Shown here: positions 8,972-17,251 of the stretch, in pieces
Layout: each line of letters starts with the position of its first letter
How positions within the stretch are numbered: position 1 is the stretch's first letter
DNA from: Caballeronia sp. GAFFF1
GTDB taxonomy: Bacteria; Pseudomonadota; Gammaproteobacteria; Burkholderiales; Burkholderiaceae
Direction: 5' to 3'
NCBI RefSeq assembly: GCF_023630705.1
Contig: NZ_JALQEM010000040.1
Span: 124,001-188,000 of the forward strand
Length of the DNA: 64,000 nucleotides
The notes under the pieces: model-generated
Databases searched by the model: none
Seen by the model: the letters and a program-made list of their open reading frames with translations, nothing else
What the model was told of the DNA's origin: nothing
Position numbers and translations under genes: made by a program

Positions 8972-9631
8972 ATGGCAAAGATCGTCGTAGTGCATACCGG
9001 ACCCGTTACCGTCGAGCCTCTCAAGGCGCAGTTCGCAGAGCAGTTGCCGGGCAATCGCGTCATCAACATCGTGGACGACAGCCTGCTTGCCGATGTGCGC
9101 GCGGCAGGACGCCTGACTCCCGAAGTGACCGCGCGTCTCTATGCGTACATGTCGAGCGCGCAGGGCATGGGCGCGGACATCATTCTGAACGCATGCTCGT
9201 CGGTCGGCGAAGCGGCGGATCTGCTTCGCGGCCTCATTCGCACGCCCATTGTCAAAGTGGATGAGTCGATGGCGGAAGAAGCGAGCGCGCTCGGCGCGCG
9301 TGTCGGCGTCGTCGCGACGGTGTCGACCACGCTCGAACCCACTGTCCGTCTCATTCGAAGCAAGGCGGCGGAGCATGGACGGCGGGTCGACGTGACCGAA
9401 TGCATCGCGCAAGGCGCATTTGAGGCGCTGCTCGCGGGGGACGCGGGCCGGCACGACGACATCTTGAAACGCGCGATCATCGAACTGGCCGATCGGGTCG
9501 ACGTGATCGTGCTGGCGCAAGTGTCGATGGCACGCCTCGTGCCCGCGCTCGGCTCGCTGGCCGTGCCGGTGCTTTCGAGTCCGCAAAGCGGCGTGGCCGC
9601 CGTCAAGCGGGCGCTCGCGAATATCGCCTAA
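8972..9631 (+). CDS. Asp/Glu racemase superfamily protein with a single conserved catalytic-site Cys
   Basis: A 219-residue cytoplasmic protein of the Asp/Glu/hydantoin racemase fold. The first catalytic region is present as ILNACSSVGEAAD, with Cys75. The second region, usually D-x-I-x-L-A/G-C-T/S, reads VIVLAQVSMARL and has no Cys. Loss of one Cys is known in relatives that decarboxylate or isomerise rather than racemise. It lies 30 bp after the ATPase gene and probably closes the operon, so it may act on the imported compound. The substrate is not recognisable. Its 3' end overlaps the stop of the converging Crp gene by 4 nt. Confidence 0.72.
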   Translation: MAKIVVVHTGPVTVEPLKAQFAEQLPGNRVINIVDDSLLADVRAAGRLTPEVTARLYAYMSSAQGMGADIILNACSSVGEAADLLRGLIRTPIVKVDESMAEEASALGARVGVVATVSTTLEPTVRLIRSKAAEHGRRVDVTECIAQGAFEALLAGDAGRHDDILKRAIIELADRVDVIVLAQVSMARLVPALGSLAVPVLSSPQSGVAAVKRALANIA

Positions 9632-10338
9632 GCCGTCGCGAGCGCGTGTGTTCTGCCGATGAAGCGCGAGACGAACGCGGGCGTCAGCACGATCTTGCGT
9701 TCGCGCATGTCGACCAGACCTTCGGCCTTGAGATCGCTGATATGCCGGTTCACCGATTCGCGCGACGTGCCGATGAATTCCGCGAGCTTGTCCTGCGCAA
9801 TCGGCAAGTCGATGAGAATCGCATCGCCCTGTTCGGCGTAATCGCAGGCGATGCCCACTTGTCCCGAGAACATCACGAGGATGTTGGTGAGCCGCTTGCG
9901 CACGTCATGCAGCGAAAGATTCTCGATCAACTGCTGCGCTTCCTGCCAGCGTAGATAGTGGTTGCGCAGCACGAACTGGTTGATGACGTCGTAGCGCGCG
10001 AGCAGGTCCTTGAAATCCTGCTTGCGGATAAAGCAGACCATGCTCGGCGCGAGCGTCTGTGCGTGATGCGAATAGTTCGCCTGATTCAGCACGTCGCCAT
10101 CGCCGAAAATCATGCCGGCCTTCACGAACGCCAGTGTGATCTCCTGACCGTCCTCGGTCAGCCGGTATAGCCTGACGCTGCCGCTCTTGAGCAGATAGAC
10201 GTGCTCGCTCGACTCATCGGGGCGATACACGATGGTGTTCTTGCGCAGCGTCCGGTGATCGCTGAACGCGGGCATTACCTCGTCGAGGCAATTGCGCTGG
10301 ATGAGTGAAAGCAGTTCGCTCTTGCCGACAAACCACAT
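9628..10338 (-). CDS. Crp/Fnr family transcriptional regulator
   Basis: A 236-residue regulator with a cyclic-nucleotide-binding-like domain (about residues 20-140) and a C-terminal winged helix (about 165-225). The recognition helix TSRESVNRHISDLKAEGL keeps the R-E-x-V-x-R spacing used by Crp to read TGTGA half-sites. There is no N-terminal Cys cluster as in Fnr, and the usual cAMP-phosphate Arg-Ser pair is not evident in the GDGDVLNQ region, so the effector is uncertain. It converges on the importer operon whose promoter bears Crp-like sites, which makes that operon a candidate target. Confidence 0.88.
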   Translation of the reverse strand: MWFVGKSELLSLIQRNCLDEVMPAFSDHRTLRKNTIVYRPDESSEHVYLLKSGSVRLYRLTEDGQEITLAFVKAGMIFGDGDVLNQANYSHHAQTLAPSMVCFIRKQDFKDLLARYDVINQFVLRNHYLRWQEAQQLIENLSLHDVRKRLTNILVMFSGQVGIACDYAEQGDAILIDLPIAQDKLAEFIGTSRESVNRHISDLKAEGLVDMRERKIVLTPAFVSRFIGRTHALATA

Positions 10339-10676
10339 TGCCGTCTCCTTGGGGTTGCCTTTCGATCGGCTCTCTTTCCGGGCGCTCGTTCATGGCGCAT
10401 GCGGAGCCGTACTTCAGGACGGCTCATTCTACACACGCAAGCATTGGCCGGTGTCCCATGCCGGGTGCGTTGCACCGCACTTTTTTCCTGCGACGCGATA
10501 AGCGTTATTGCAATGCGACGAGCGCATGCGCCAGCGCTGGCGGGATTGCGTTACTAAAAATGCTGCAGGCGCGGAATGTCGCTCAAGTAGACGAACGCAT
10601 GCGGCTAAGGGAAAATCCCGACAAGAACATCAGACGTCTGATGTATATTTGACCTCATGACACCTGCGGGAGCCCC
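10339..10676. other. Divergent promoter region (338 bp) between crp-like and gntR-like genes
   Basis: No credible coding frame. The base composition is more AT-rich than the flanks near 10,600-10,660, where a 16-bp palindrome and a TATATTT stretch lie just before the GntR gene. It must hold the promoters of both flanking genes. Confidence 0.6.
10628..10643. promoter_or_regulatory. Perfect 16-bp palindrome, candidate GntR operator
   Basis: CATCAGACGTCTGATG is a perfect palindrome centred 41 bp upstream of the GntR-family start codon and followed at once by TATATTT, which resembles a -10 element. Autoregulation of GntR genes from such sites is common. Assignment to this regulator is inferred from position. 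Confidence 0.6.
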
Positions 10677-11396
10677 ATGCGTTTAAGCGTCGAGCGTTCG
10701 ATGAGCGACAAGATACAGGAGTCGCTTCTCACGATGATCCGCGAGCGCAAGCTCAAGCCCGGCGACCAGATTCCGACGGAAATCGAGCTATGCGAGTTGC
10801 TCGGCGTGGGGCGTTCGAGTCTGCGCGAAGCAGTCGCGCAAATGATCTCGCATGGACTGCTCGAACGCGTGCAAGGCAGGGGGACGTTCATCAGACAAAT
10901 TTCGCTCAAGCTGCAAGGCGGGCTGGATGATCTGATGTCCGTGACCGACATGATCAAAAGTGTCGGTGCGGTGCCGTCGACGAGCCGCATCCGCATGGAC
11001 ATCGTCGGGGCATCGGAGAGTCTTGCGGAAAAGCTGGGTATCGAGGCAGGCGACGAATGCGTACGCATCGAGCGCGTGCGCCGCGCGGACGACGCCATTG
11101 CCGCGTACTGCATCGACACCATTCCGAAGACGTTGTTCGATGCCGCGGACGGGGAGCTGGGTGAATCGCTGTTCGGCATGTTCGCGCGTACCGGGCGCCG
11201 TTTGTCCCACACGCATACGTCGATACAGCCGACCATCCTCACGCCGCGCGATCTGCCGGAACTGGGCGATGGCTTCGGCCTGTTTCTGCTGCTGGACGAA
11301 GTAGATTTCGATCAGAGCGGCGAGCCGCTTTGCTATAGCAACGACTACTACAACACGAGCATCTTCAAGTTCGACCTGGTGCGCAAACGTCGCTGA
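10677..11396 (+). CDS. GntR family transcriptional regulator with UTRA-like effector domain
   Basis: A 239-residue regulator. The winged helix covers residues 8-75: KIQESLLTMIRERKLKPGD, PTEIELCELLGVGRSSLREA, LLERVQGRGTFI. The C-terminal part has the HutC/UTRA pattern (LGIEAGDECVRIERVRRAD, then AIAAYCIDTIP), a fold that binds small molecules such as sugar phosphates. The helix-turn-helix RSSLREA is closer to the FadR type, so the domain pairing is slightly mixed. It is the first gene of a long operon for a kinase, isomerase, aldolase, ABC importer and DhaKL, and is probably its repressor acting at the palindrome 41 bp upstream. Confidence 0.88.
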   Translation: MRLSVERSMSDKIQESLLTMIRERKLKPGDQIPTEIELCELLGVGRSSLREAVAQMISHGLLERVQGRGTFIRQISLKLQGGLDDLMSVTDMIKSVGAVPSTSRIRMDIVGASESLAEKLGIEAGDECVRIERVRRADDAIAAYCIDTIPKTLFDAADGELGESLFGMFARTGRRLSHTHTSIQPTILTPRDLPELGDGFGLFLLLDEVDFDQSGEPLCYSNDYYNTSIFKFDLVRKRR

Positions 11397-11441
11397 AGCG
11401 TTCCGCTGACTCGCGCGCTCAACACATCGGAGGAGACACCG

Positions 11442-12710
11442 ATGGAGTTCGAAGCATTTACCGCAGCCGCACTTGCCGATTACCTCGGCGGCATCCCCGA
11501 AGTGCGCGCGCGGCTGGGCGATCCCGATGATCTCGAGATCGTCGAAGTGGGGGACGGCAATCTCAACTTCGTGTACTTCGTGACCAATGCGAAGGCGCGC
11601 GAGCGCAGCGTCGTCGTGAAGCAGGCGCCGCCGTTTCTGCGGCTCGTCGGCAAGAACTGGCCGCTGTCCTGCCAGCGCATGGACCATGAGGTCGCGGCGT
11701 TGCGGCGCTTCGGCGCGTTGTGTCCGCAGCATGTGCCGCAGGTCTTTCACGCCGACGGCAAGCGCTTCCTGATGGTCATGCAGCATCTCTCGTCGCATCG
11801 CATTTTGCGGCACGGGCTCATGGACGGCGTGAGGTATCCGCTCATGGCCGAGCATCTGTCGACGTATCTCGCGCAGACGCTTTTCTTCGGCTCCGATCTC
11901 TATCTCGCGCCCGACATCAAGAAGCAGGCCGTGGGCGCCGCCGTGAACGCGGAGTTGTGCAAGATCACCGAAGATCTCGTCTTCACGTTTCCGTTCGAAG
12001 ACCATCCGTCCAACGTCTACAGCGCGGCGTTGCCGAAGTCCGCGCTGGAGCGCCTGCGCACCGACGATGCGTTGCGCCTGGCCGCCGCCGACATGAAATG
12101 GGCCTTCATGAATCATGCGGAAACGCTGCTGCATGGCGATCTGCACACCGGCTCGATCATGGTCAATGAACGCGAGACCTATGTCATCGACCCGGAATTC
12201 GCCTTCTACGGGCCGATGGGCTTCGACATCGGCGCGCTGATCGCGAACCTGCTGCTCGCTTACTTCTCGCGCGATTATCACGGCCGCCTCGATGGCGGTG
12301 AACCCGGCGCGTATCAGGAATGGCTTCTCGACCAGACGGCGCGCATCTGGAACGGCTTCAGCGCGAAGTTCCTCGCGCTCTGGCGCGATCACGAAAGCCG
12401 AAGCGGCCGGCCCTTTATCGGCGGATCGGCGGATAGCCGCGCGGCCGAGGCATACCGCGCGCACTTCATGCGGCGGCTTCTGGCGGACACGCTGGGCTTC
12501 GCGGGCTGCAAGATGATCCGGCGCATCGTCGGCATGGCGAAAGTTGCGGAAATCACGCGCATTCCCGACGCCGAAGTGCGCGCGCAGATCGAAGTGCGCT
12601 GCCTGCGCTGCGCCGAAGCGCTGCTCGTGCAGCGCGCCGCTCTGACCGGCATCGAAGATGTCACCCTGCTCGCGCGCGACATGCAGCGCGAGGCCGTCGA
12701 ACAACGCTGA
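11442..12710 (+). CDS. mtnK: S-methyl-5-thioribose kinase (5-deoxyribose kinase-like)
   Basis: A 422-residue cytoplasmic kinase of the choline-kinase-like fold that phosphorylates methylthioribose at C1. Diagnostic blocks are VGDGNLNFVYFV (nucleotide loop), VVKQAPPFLRLVG (Lys), HGDLHTGSIMV (catalytic loop with Asp) and DPEFAFYGPMGFDIGA (metal loop). GGAGGAGAC precedes ATG 11442. The gene is followed 11 bp later by mtnA and then a class II aldolase. The ordinary methionine-salvage genes mtnB, mtnC and mtnD do not follow. That fits the DHAP shunt, in which methylthioribose or 5-deoxyribose is phosphorylated, isomerised and split. Which of the two sugars is preferred cannot be told. Confidence 0.93.
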   Translation: MEFEAFTAAALADYLGGIPEVRARLGDPDDLEIVEVGDGNLNFVYFVTNAKARERSVVVKQAPPFLRLVGKNWPLSCQRMDHEVAALRRFGALCPQHVPQVFHADGKRFLMVMQHLSSHRILRHGLMDGVRYPLMAEHLSTYLAQTLFFGSDLYLAPDIKKQAVGAAVNAELCKITEDLVFTFPFEDHPSNVYSAALPKSALERLRTDDALRLAAADMKWAFMNHAETLLHGDLHTGSIMVNERETYVIDPEFAFYGPMGFDIGALIANLLLAYFSRDYHGRLDGGEPGAYQEWLLDQTARIWNGFSAKFLALWRDHESRSGRPFIGGSADSRAAEAYRAHFMRRLLADTLGFAGCKMIRRIVGMAKVAEITRIPDAEVRAQIEVRCLRCAEALLVQRAALTGIEDVTLLARDMQREAVEQR

Positions 12711-12721
12711 CTGGAGCATGA

Positions 12722-13801
12722 ATGAATTCGCAGCCCTTGTTTCCTGCGCTCGCGCCCACCATCGAGTGGCGTGACGGCAAACTGCTGCTGCTGAACCAGA
12801 CGCGCCTGCCGCACGAGATCGTCGTGGAGCATGTCGCCGATGCCGCCGCCGTGTGGCGTGCCATCCACGAACTGCGCGTGCGCGGCGCGCCTGCCATCGG
12901 CGTGGCGGCGGCATATGGGCTATGCGTCGCGATGCAGGATGCGCGCGCGTTGCCCGTGGCGCGGTTCCGGGCGGAACTGGAACGGCGCGCCGCGTGGCTC
13001 GACAGCGCGCGTCCCACGGCTGTCAATCTGAGCTGGAGCCTGAGGCGCATGGTGCGGCGCGCGCGCGAATGCGACGCGCAGGATGGCGCGGCGCTCTACG
13101 ACGTGCTCGTCGACGAAGCGAAGCGCATCCACGAGGAAGACATCGCGCTATGCGAAGGCATCGGCGTGCATGGCATGTCCCTCATCCGGCCGGGCAGCGG
13201 CGTGCTCACGCACTGCAATGCAGGCGCGCTCGCGACAACCGGTCTCGGAACGGCGACGGCGCCGATTTACGCGGCGCATCGCGCGGGCGTCGCATTCAAC
13301 GTCTTTGCCGATGAAACCCGGCCCTTGCTGCAAGGCGCCCGCCTCACGGCGTTCGAGTTGCAACAGGCGGGCGTCGACGTGACGCTCATCATGGATGGCG
13401 CGGCGGCTTCAATCATGTCGCAGGGTCTGGTGAATCTCGTGATCGTCGGGACGGACCGCGTGGCCGCGAACGGCGACTTCGCGAACAAGATCGGCACGCT
13501 GGGGCTCGCGATCGCCGCGCGCCATTACGGCATACCGTTCTATGTCGCGTGTCCTTCTTCGACGCTGGATTTCTCGACGGCGACGGGCGAGCGCATCGAG
13601 ATCGAGGAGCGCTCGGGAACCGAGGTCACGCATCTCGCCGGGCAGCGGATCGCGCCTGACAACATCAAGGCGCGCAATCCCGCATTCGATGTGACGCCGC
13701 ACGCCCTCGTCACCGGCTTCATCACGGAACGGGGCATCGTGGAAGCGCCGTTCGAGCGTTCGCTCAGGAACCTCTTTGCCGCCGAAGGCAACGCGGCATG
13801 A
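12722..13801 (+). CDS. mtnA: S-methyl-5-thioribose-1-phosphate isomerase
   Basis: A 359-residue aldose-ketose isomerase of the eIF2B-alpha/MtnA family. The hallmark RGAPAIGVAAAYG appears near residue 57. The catalytic Cys block is LTHCNAGALATTGLGTA and the catalytic Asp block is GTDRVAANGDFANKIGTLG. It converts the 1-phosphate aldose made by MtnK to the ribulose-1-phosphate form. The start lies 11 bp after mtnK and the end overlaps the aldolase gene by 4 nt (ATGA), so all three are translationally linked. Length is normal for the family. Confidence 0.95.
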   Translation: MNSQPLFPALAPTIEWRDGKLLLLNQTRLPHEIVVEHVADAAAVWRAIHELRVRGAPAIGVAAAYGLCVAMQDARALPVARFRAELERRAAWLDSARPTAVNLSWSLRRMVRRARECDAQDGAALYDVLVDEAKRIHEEDIALCEGIGVHGMSLIRPGSGVLTHCNAGALATTGLGTATAPIYAAHRAGVAFNVFADETRPLLQGARLTAFELQQAGVDVTLIMDGAAASIMSQGLVNLVIVGTDRVAANGDFANKIGTLGLAIAARHYGIPFYVACPSSTLDFSTATGERIEIEERSGTEVTHLAGQRIAPDNIKARNPAFDVTPHALVTGFITERGIVEAPFERSLRNLFAAEGNAA

Positions 13802-14466
13802 ACGCGACGGATGAGGGCACGCTGCGCCGGGGCATCGTGGAGACGGCGCTCGAAATGGAACGCCTCGGCATCAACCAGGGCACGTCGGGCAATGTCAGCG
13901 CGCGTCTGCGCGACGGCTTGCTGATCACACCGAGCGGCATTGCGGCACGCGAGCTGGACGCCGCGAGCATCGTGTATCTGCCGCTCGACGTGCGCGACGA
14001 CGATGACGTGCTTCGCTTGCAACGGCCTTCATCGGAATGGCGCATTCATCGCGACCTGCTGCGTGCGCGCCCGGACATGCATGCGGTGGTGCACACGCAC
14101 TCGACGGCGGCAACGGCGCTCGCCATTCACGGCCGCGATATCCCGGCGGTTCACTACATGGTGGCGGCAGCGGGCGGCGCGTCGATACGCTGCGCGCCGT
14201 ATGCGCTTTTCGGCACGCAGGCGCTATCGGACCACGCGCTCGCCGCACTGGAAGGAAGACGCGCGTGTCTGCTCGCGCATCACGGTGTCGTCGCGCTCGG
14301 CGCGAATCTCGCGCGCGCCGTGTGGCTCGCGCATGAAGTGGAAGTGCTCGCGAGGCAATATCTGCTCGCGTTGCAACTGGGCACGCCGCCTATCTTGAGC
14401 CACGAGCAGATGGACGACGTGCTGGAACGATTCAAGACGTACGGCAAGCGCAGCAAGGACGATTGA
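13798..14466 (+). CDS. Class II aldolase, probable 5-(methylthio/deoxy)ribulose-1-phosphate aldolase
   Basis: A 222-residue zinc-dependent aldolase of the fuculose-phosphate/ribulose-5-phosphate-epimerase-like family. GTSGNVSAR at 28-36 forms the phosphate loop, TPSG at 44-47 follows, and Glu80 (PSSEWRIH) is the likely acid/base. His99 and His101 (VVHTHS) with the His of AHHGVVALG near 162 bind Zn. It lacks the extra features of MtnB dehydratases, though MtnB shares the fold and is the main alternative. With mtnK and mtnA immediately upstream, the expected products are DHAP and acetaldehyde or 2-(methylthio)acetaldehyde. DhaKL further down the operon also concerns C3/C4 ketoses. Confidence 0.85.
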   Translation: MNATDEGTLRRGIVETALEMERLGINQGTSGNVSARLRDGLLITPSGIAARELDAASIVYLPLDVRDDDDVLRLQRPSSEWRIHRDLLRARPDMHAVVHTHSTAATALAIHGRDIPAVHYMVAAAGGASIRCAPYALFGTQALSDHALAALEGRRACLLAHHGVVALGANLARAVWLAHEVEVLARQYLLALQLGTPPILSHEQMDDVLERFKTYGKRSKDD

Positions 14467-14525
14467 AACCCCGCGACACGACCTGAAGCAAACTGCATTG
14501 AACAACTCATACAAAGGAGACAGTG

Positions 14526-15659
14526 ATGGCCTGGAGTTCTGCACGATTCGATAGTTGGGGAACGTTCGGCAAATCCACCGGGGCGCTGCTGCTTTGCGCC
14601 GCCGCGCTCGCGGGATGCAACAAGAGCGAAAACACATCGTCGGGCAGCAGTGCCGCCAAGAGCGCCAGCGAAAGCGCGAGCGCGCCGGCGAGTGCACCCG
14701 CAAGCGCACCGGCAAGCGCGCCGGCGGCGGCCGCCGCGAGCGGCGCCAAGCCCAAAATCGGCTTTTCGATCGCGACGTTGAACAACGCGTTCTTCGTGGG
14801 CCTCAAGGCCGGCGTCGAGCGCGGCGCGAAGGATCAGAACTTCGACCTCGTGCAGACCAACGCGAACGGCGATGCGCAGCAGCAAGTGAACGATGCGCTC
14901 AATCTGCTGAGTCAGGGCGTGACGGCGCTCGTGCTCAATCCGATCGATTCGAAGGCGATCATCCCGGCCGTCGAGAAGGCGAACCAGATGAACATTCCCG
15001 TCTTCACGCTCGATCGCGGATCGGATGGCGGCAAGGTGACGTCCTTCGTCGCGTCGGACAACGTCGCGCTCGGCCAGACGGCGGCGAAGTGGATCGCGGA
15101 GCAGCTCAAGAAGCGATACGGCTCGGAGAAGGGCAACGTCGTCGACCTGATCGGTCTCGTCGGCACCACGGCGGCGACCGATCGCGAGAAGGGCTTCAGC
15201 GACGAGATCGCGAAGTATCCGGACATCAAGGTCGTGGCTCGCCAGGAAGGCGCATTCGACCAGGAAAAGTCGCTTAACGCGATGACCAACATCCTGCAGA
15301 AGTATCCGCAGATCGACGCGGTATTCGGCGCCAACGACGACAACACCGTGGGCGCGGAAAAAGCCATCGACAACGCGGGGCGCTACAAGCCGCTCGACGA
15401 TAAGGCGCACATCATGGTGATCGGCGCGGACGGAACCGCACAGGCCCTCTCCGCGATCCGCGCGGGCAAGCAGGACGCGACCATCTCGCAGAACCCCATC
15501 AAGATGGCGGCAAAGTCGTTGCAGTTCATCGCGGACTTCAACGCGAAGAAGGACGTCCCCGCGAATTATGCGTGGCCGACCATGCTCATCGACAAGTCGA
15601 ACATCGGCTCGGACGCGGTCAAGCAGTACGGCCTGTGGTCCGAAGAAGTGAAGCAGTAA
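14526..15659 (+). CDS. Sugar ABC transporter substrate-binding lipoprotein (RbsB-like)
   Basis: A 377-residue type I binding protein. I chose ATG 14526, spaced correctly from AAGGAGAC, over an in-frame GTG at 14523. A lipobox, LAGC near residue 32, implies a membrane-anchored lipoprotein, unlike the soluble binding protein of the second importer. After the Cys comes an Ala/Ser/Pro repeat linker (SAPA units, residues about 50-75) encoded by near-identical 12-bp steps. The mature domain shows FFVGLKAGVERGAKDQ, LNPIDSKAIIPAVEKA, TLDRGSDGG and FGANDDNTVGAEKA. It follows the aldolase gene by 59 bp, so its ligand is probably the substrate of the MtnK/MtnA/aldolase route. Confidence 0.9.
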   Translation: MAWSSARFDSWGTFGKSTGALLLCAAALAGCNKSENTSSGSSAAKSASESASAPASAPASAPASAPAAAAASGAKPKIGFSIATLNNAFFVGLKAGVERGAKDQNFDLVQTNANGDAQQQVNDALNLLSQGVTALVLNPIDSKAIIPAVEKANQMNIPVFTLDRGSDGGKVTSFVASDNVALGQTAAKWIAEQLKKRYGSEKGNVVDLIGLVGTTAATDREKGFSDEIAKYPDIKVVARQEGAFDQEKSLNAMTNILQKYPQIDAVFGANDDNTVGAEKAIDNAGRYKPLDDKAHIMVIGADGTAQALSAIRAGKQDATISQNPIKMAAKSLQFIADFNAKKDVPANYAWPTMLIDKSNIGSDAVKQYGLWSEEVKQ

Positions 15660-15668
15660 GGCCAACCG

Positions 15669-15700
15669 GCGGCCGCGCGTGCTTCAGGGCGCGCGGCCGC
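15669..15700 (+). other. Intercistronic GC-rich hairpin after a binding-protein gene
   Basis: GCGGCCGCGCG at 15669-15679 pairs perfectly with CGCGCGGCCGC at 15690-15700 around a 10-nt loop. It lies between the binding-protein stop and the ATPase start. Stems at this place often protect the upstream message and raise binding-protein levels over the membrane parts. That role is inferred. Confidence 0.55.
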
Positions 15701-15715
15701 GAGCGGAATGCGAAC

Positions 15716-17251
15716 ATGACAGTCGAAACGGAACCGCGCACGCGCGCGCCTTCGAGCACGAAGGCGCCGCTTCTGCGCATGCAGGGCATCGTCAAGAGCT
15801 TTCCCGGCGTGAAGGCGCTGCGCGGCGTGAGTCTCGAATTGCAGGCGGGACATGTGATGGCGATCGTCGGCGAGAACGGCGCGGGCAAGTCGTCGCTCGT
15901 GAAGACGCTTTCGGGCGCTTACGAGCCGGACGAAGGCGACATCGAGATCGACGGCAAGCCGCTTGCGCGCGGCACGAACGCCGCGATCGACGCCGGTGTT
16001 GCCGTCATTTATCAGGAGCTTTCGCTCATCAACGACATGACGGTCGCGGAGAACCTGTTTCTCGGCCGCATGCCAGCGACCAAAGGCTTCGTGAGGCAGC
16101 GCGAGGCCCATGCGATGGCGCGCGAGGCGCTCGCGCGCGTGGGGCTCGACGACGTGGCGCCGTGGATGCGCCTCGGCGATCTCCCGCTCAACAAGCGGCA
16201 ACTCGTGGAAGTCGCCAAGGCCATTGCACGCGACGCGCGCATCCTCGTGATGGACGAGCCGACCGCCGCACTGCAAAGTCACGACATCGAGAACCTGTAT
16301 GCGGTCGTGCGGCGCTTGCGCGAAGAAGGACTCGGCATCATCTTCATTTCGCACCATCTCGAAGAAGTATTCGAGCTGGCGGATTCCGCGGTCGTGATGC
16401 GCGATGGCGCGACCGTGGGCGCGCGTCCCATGTCGCAATGGACCGAAGCCGAACTCGTGCAGGCGATGGTCGCGCGCAATCTCGAATCGTTCTATCCGTG
16501 GGAGCCGCGCGATTACGGGGAGGTCGTGCTCGAAGTGCGCAACCTCGCGAGCGCGCCTCTGCTGCGCAACGCGAGCTTCACGGTGCGCGCGGGCGAGATC
16601 GTCGGCATTGCGGGAATCGCGGGCGCGGGGCGCACGGAACTGCTGAAGACGATCTTCGGCGCGCTGCCCGCCACGCATGGCGAGATCTTCGTGAAAGGCA
16701 GGAAGGTCTCGAATCATTCGCCGACCGAAGGCGTTCGTCACGGGCTCGTCTATACGTCGGAGGATCGCAAGCTCGAAGGGCTCGTGCTGGATGCCAGCAT
16801 CGAAGAGAACATTGCGCTGTCGAGTCTCAGGGCGCTCGCGAGCGGCGGCTTCGTGCGCGGCGCGAGAAAGCGCAAGCTCGCGCAGGAGGCGAGCACGCGC
16901 TTCGGCGTGCGCGCCTCCTCGGTGTTGCAAATCACGGGCACGCTCTCGGGCGGCAACCAGCAGAAGGTCATTCTCGGACGCGCCACTGCGACCAATCCCG
17001 CCGTCATCATGCTCGACGAACCCACGCGCGGCATCGACGTGGGCGCGAAGACCGAGATCTACGCGCATATGGTGGCGATGGCCCGCGCGGGCGCGGCGGT
17101 CGTCATGGTCAGCTCGGAACTGCCGGAACTGCTCGGCATGTCGGATCGCGTGCTGGTGATGTATCGCGGCAGCATCGTGACCGAAATAGCCCGCGACAAG
17201 GCGCACTCCGAAACGGTGATTCAATGGGCAACGACAGGAGCAGGGGCATGA
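15716..17251 (+). CDS. Sugar ABC transporter ATP-binding protein (RbsA-like, two NBDs)
   Basis: A 511-residue double-NBD ATPase. ATG 15716 is preceded by GAGCGG; a longer in-frame start would run back over the hairpin into the binding-protein gene. NBD1 has GENGAGKSSLVK (Walker A), LPLNKRQLVEVAKA in place of the usual LSxGQ signature, and ILVMDEPTAAL. NBD2 has the degenerate GIAGAGRTELLK, the signature LSGGNQQKVILGR and IMLDEPTRGIDVG. The altered first signature is worth noting but occurs in some family members. The 3' end overlaps the permease start by 4 nt. Confidence 0.9.
   Translation: MTVETEPRTRAPSSTKAPLLRMQGIVKSFPGVKALRGVSLELQAGHVMAIVGENGAGKSSLVKTLSGAYEPDEGDIEIDGKPLARGTNAAIDAGVAVIYQELSLINDMTVAENLFLGRMPATKGFVRQREAHAMAREALARVGLDDVAPWMRLGDLPLNKRQLVEVAKAIARDARILVMDEPTAALQSHDIENLYAVVRRLREEGLGIIFISHHLEEVFELADSAVVMRDGATVGARPMSQWTEAELVQAMVARNLESFYPWEPRDYGEVVLEVRNLASAPLLRNASFTVRAGEIVGIAGIAGAGRTELLKTIFGALPATHGEIFVKGRKVSNHSPTEGVRHGLVYTSEDRKLEGLVLDASIEENIALSSLRALASGGFVRGARKRKLAQEASTRFGVRASSVLQITGTLSGGNQQKVILGRATATNPAVIMLDEPTRGIDVGAKTEIYAHMVAMARAGAAVVMVSSELPELLGMSDRVLVMYRGSIVTEIARDKAHSETVIQWATTGAGA

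Noticed and set aside
10788..12914. 708-codon minus-strand open frame opposite gntR and mtnK
   Set aside because: Antisense to well-recognised genes, with Arg/His-rich non-protein-like composition.
14660..14745. Minisatellite in the lipoprotein binding-protein gene
   Set aside because: The Ala/Ser/Pro linker explains the repeated 12-bp steps. Such linkers are common after a lipobox and need no special mechanism.
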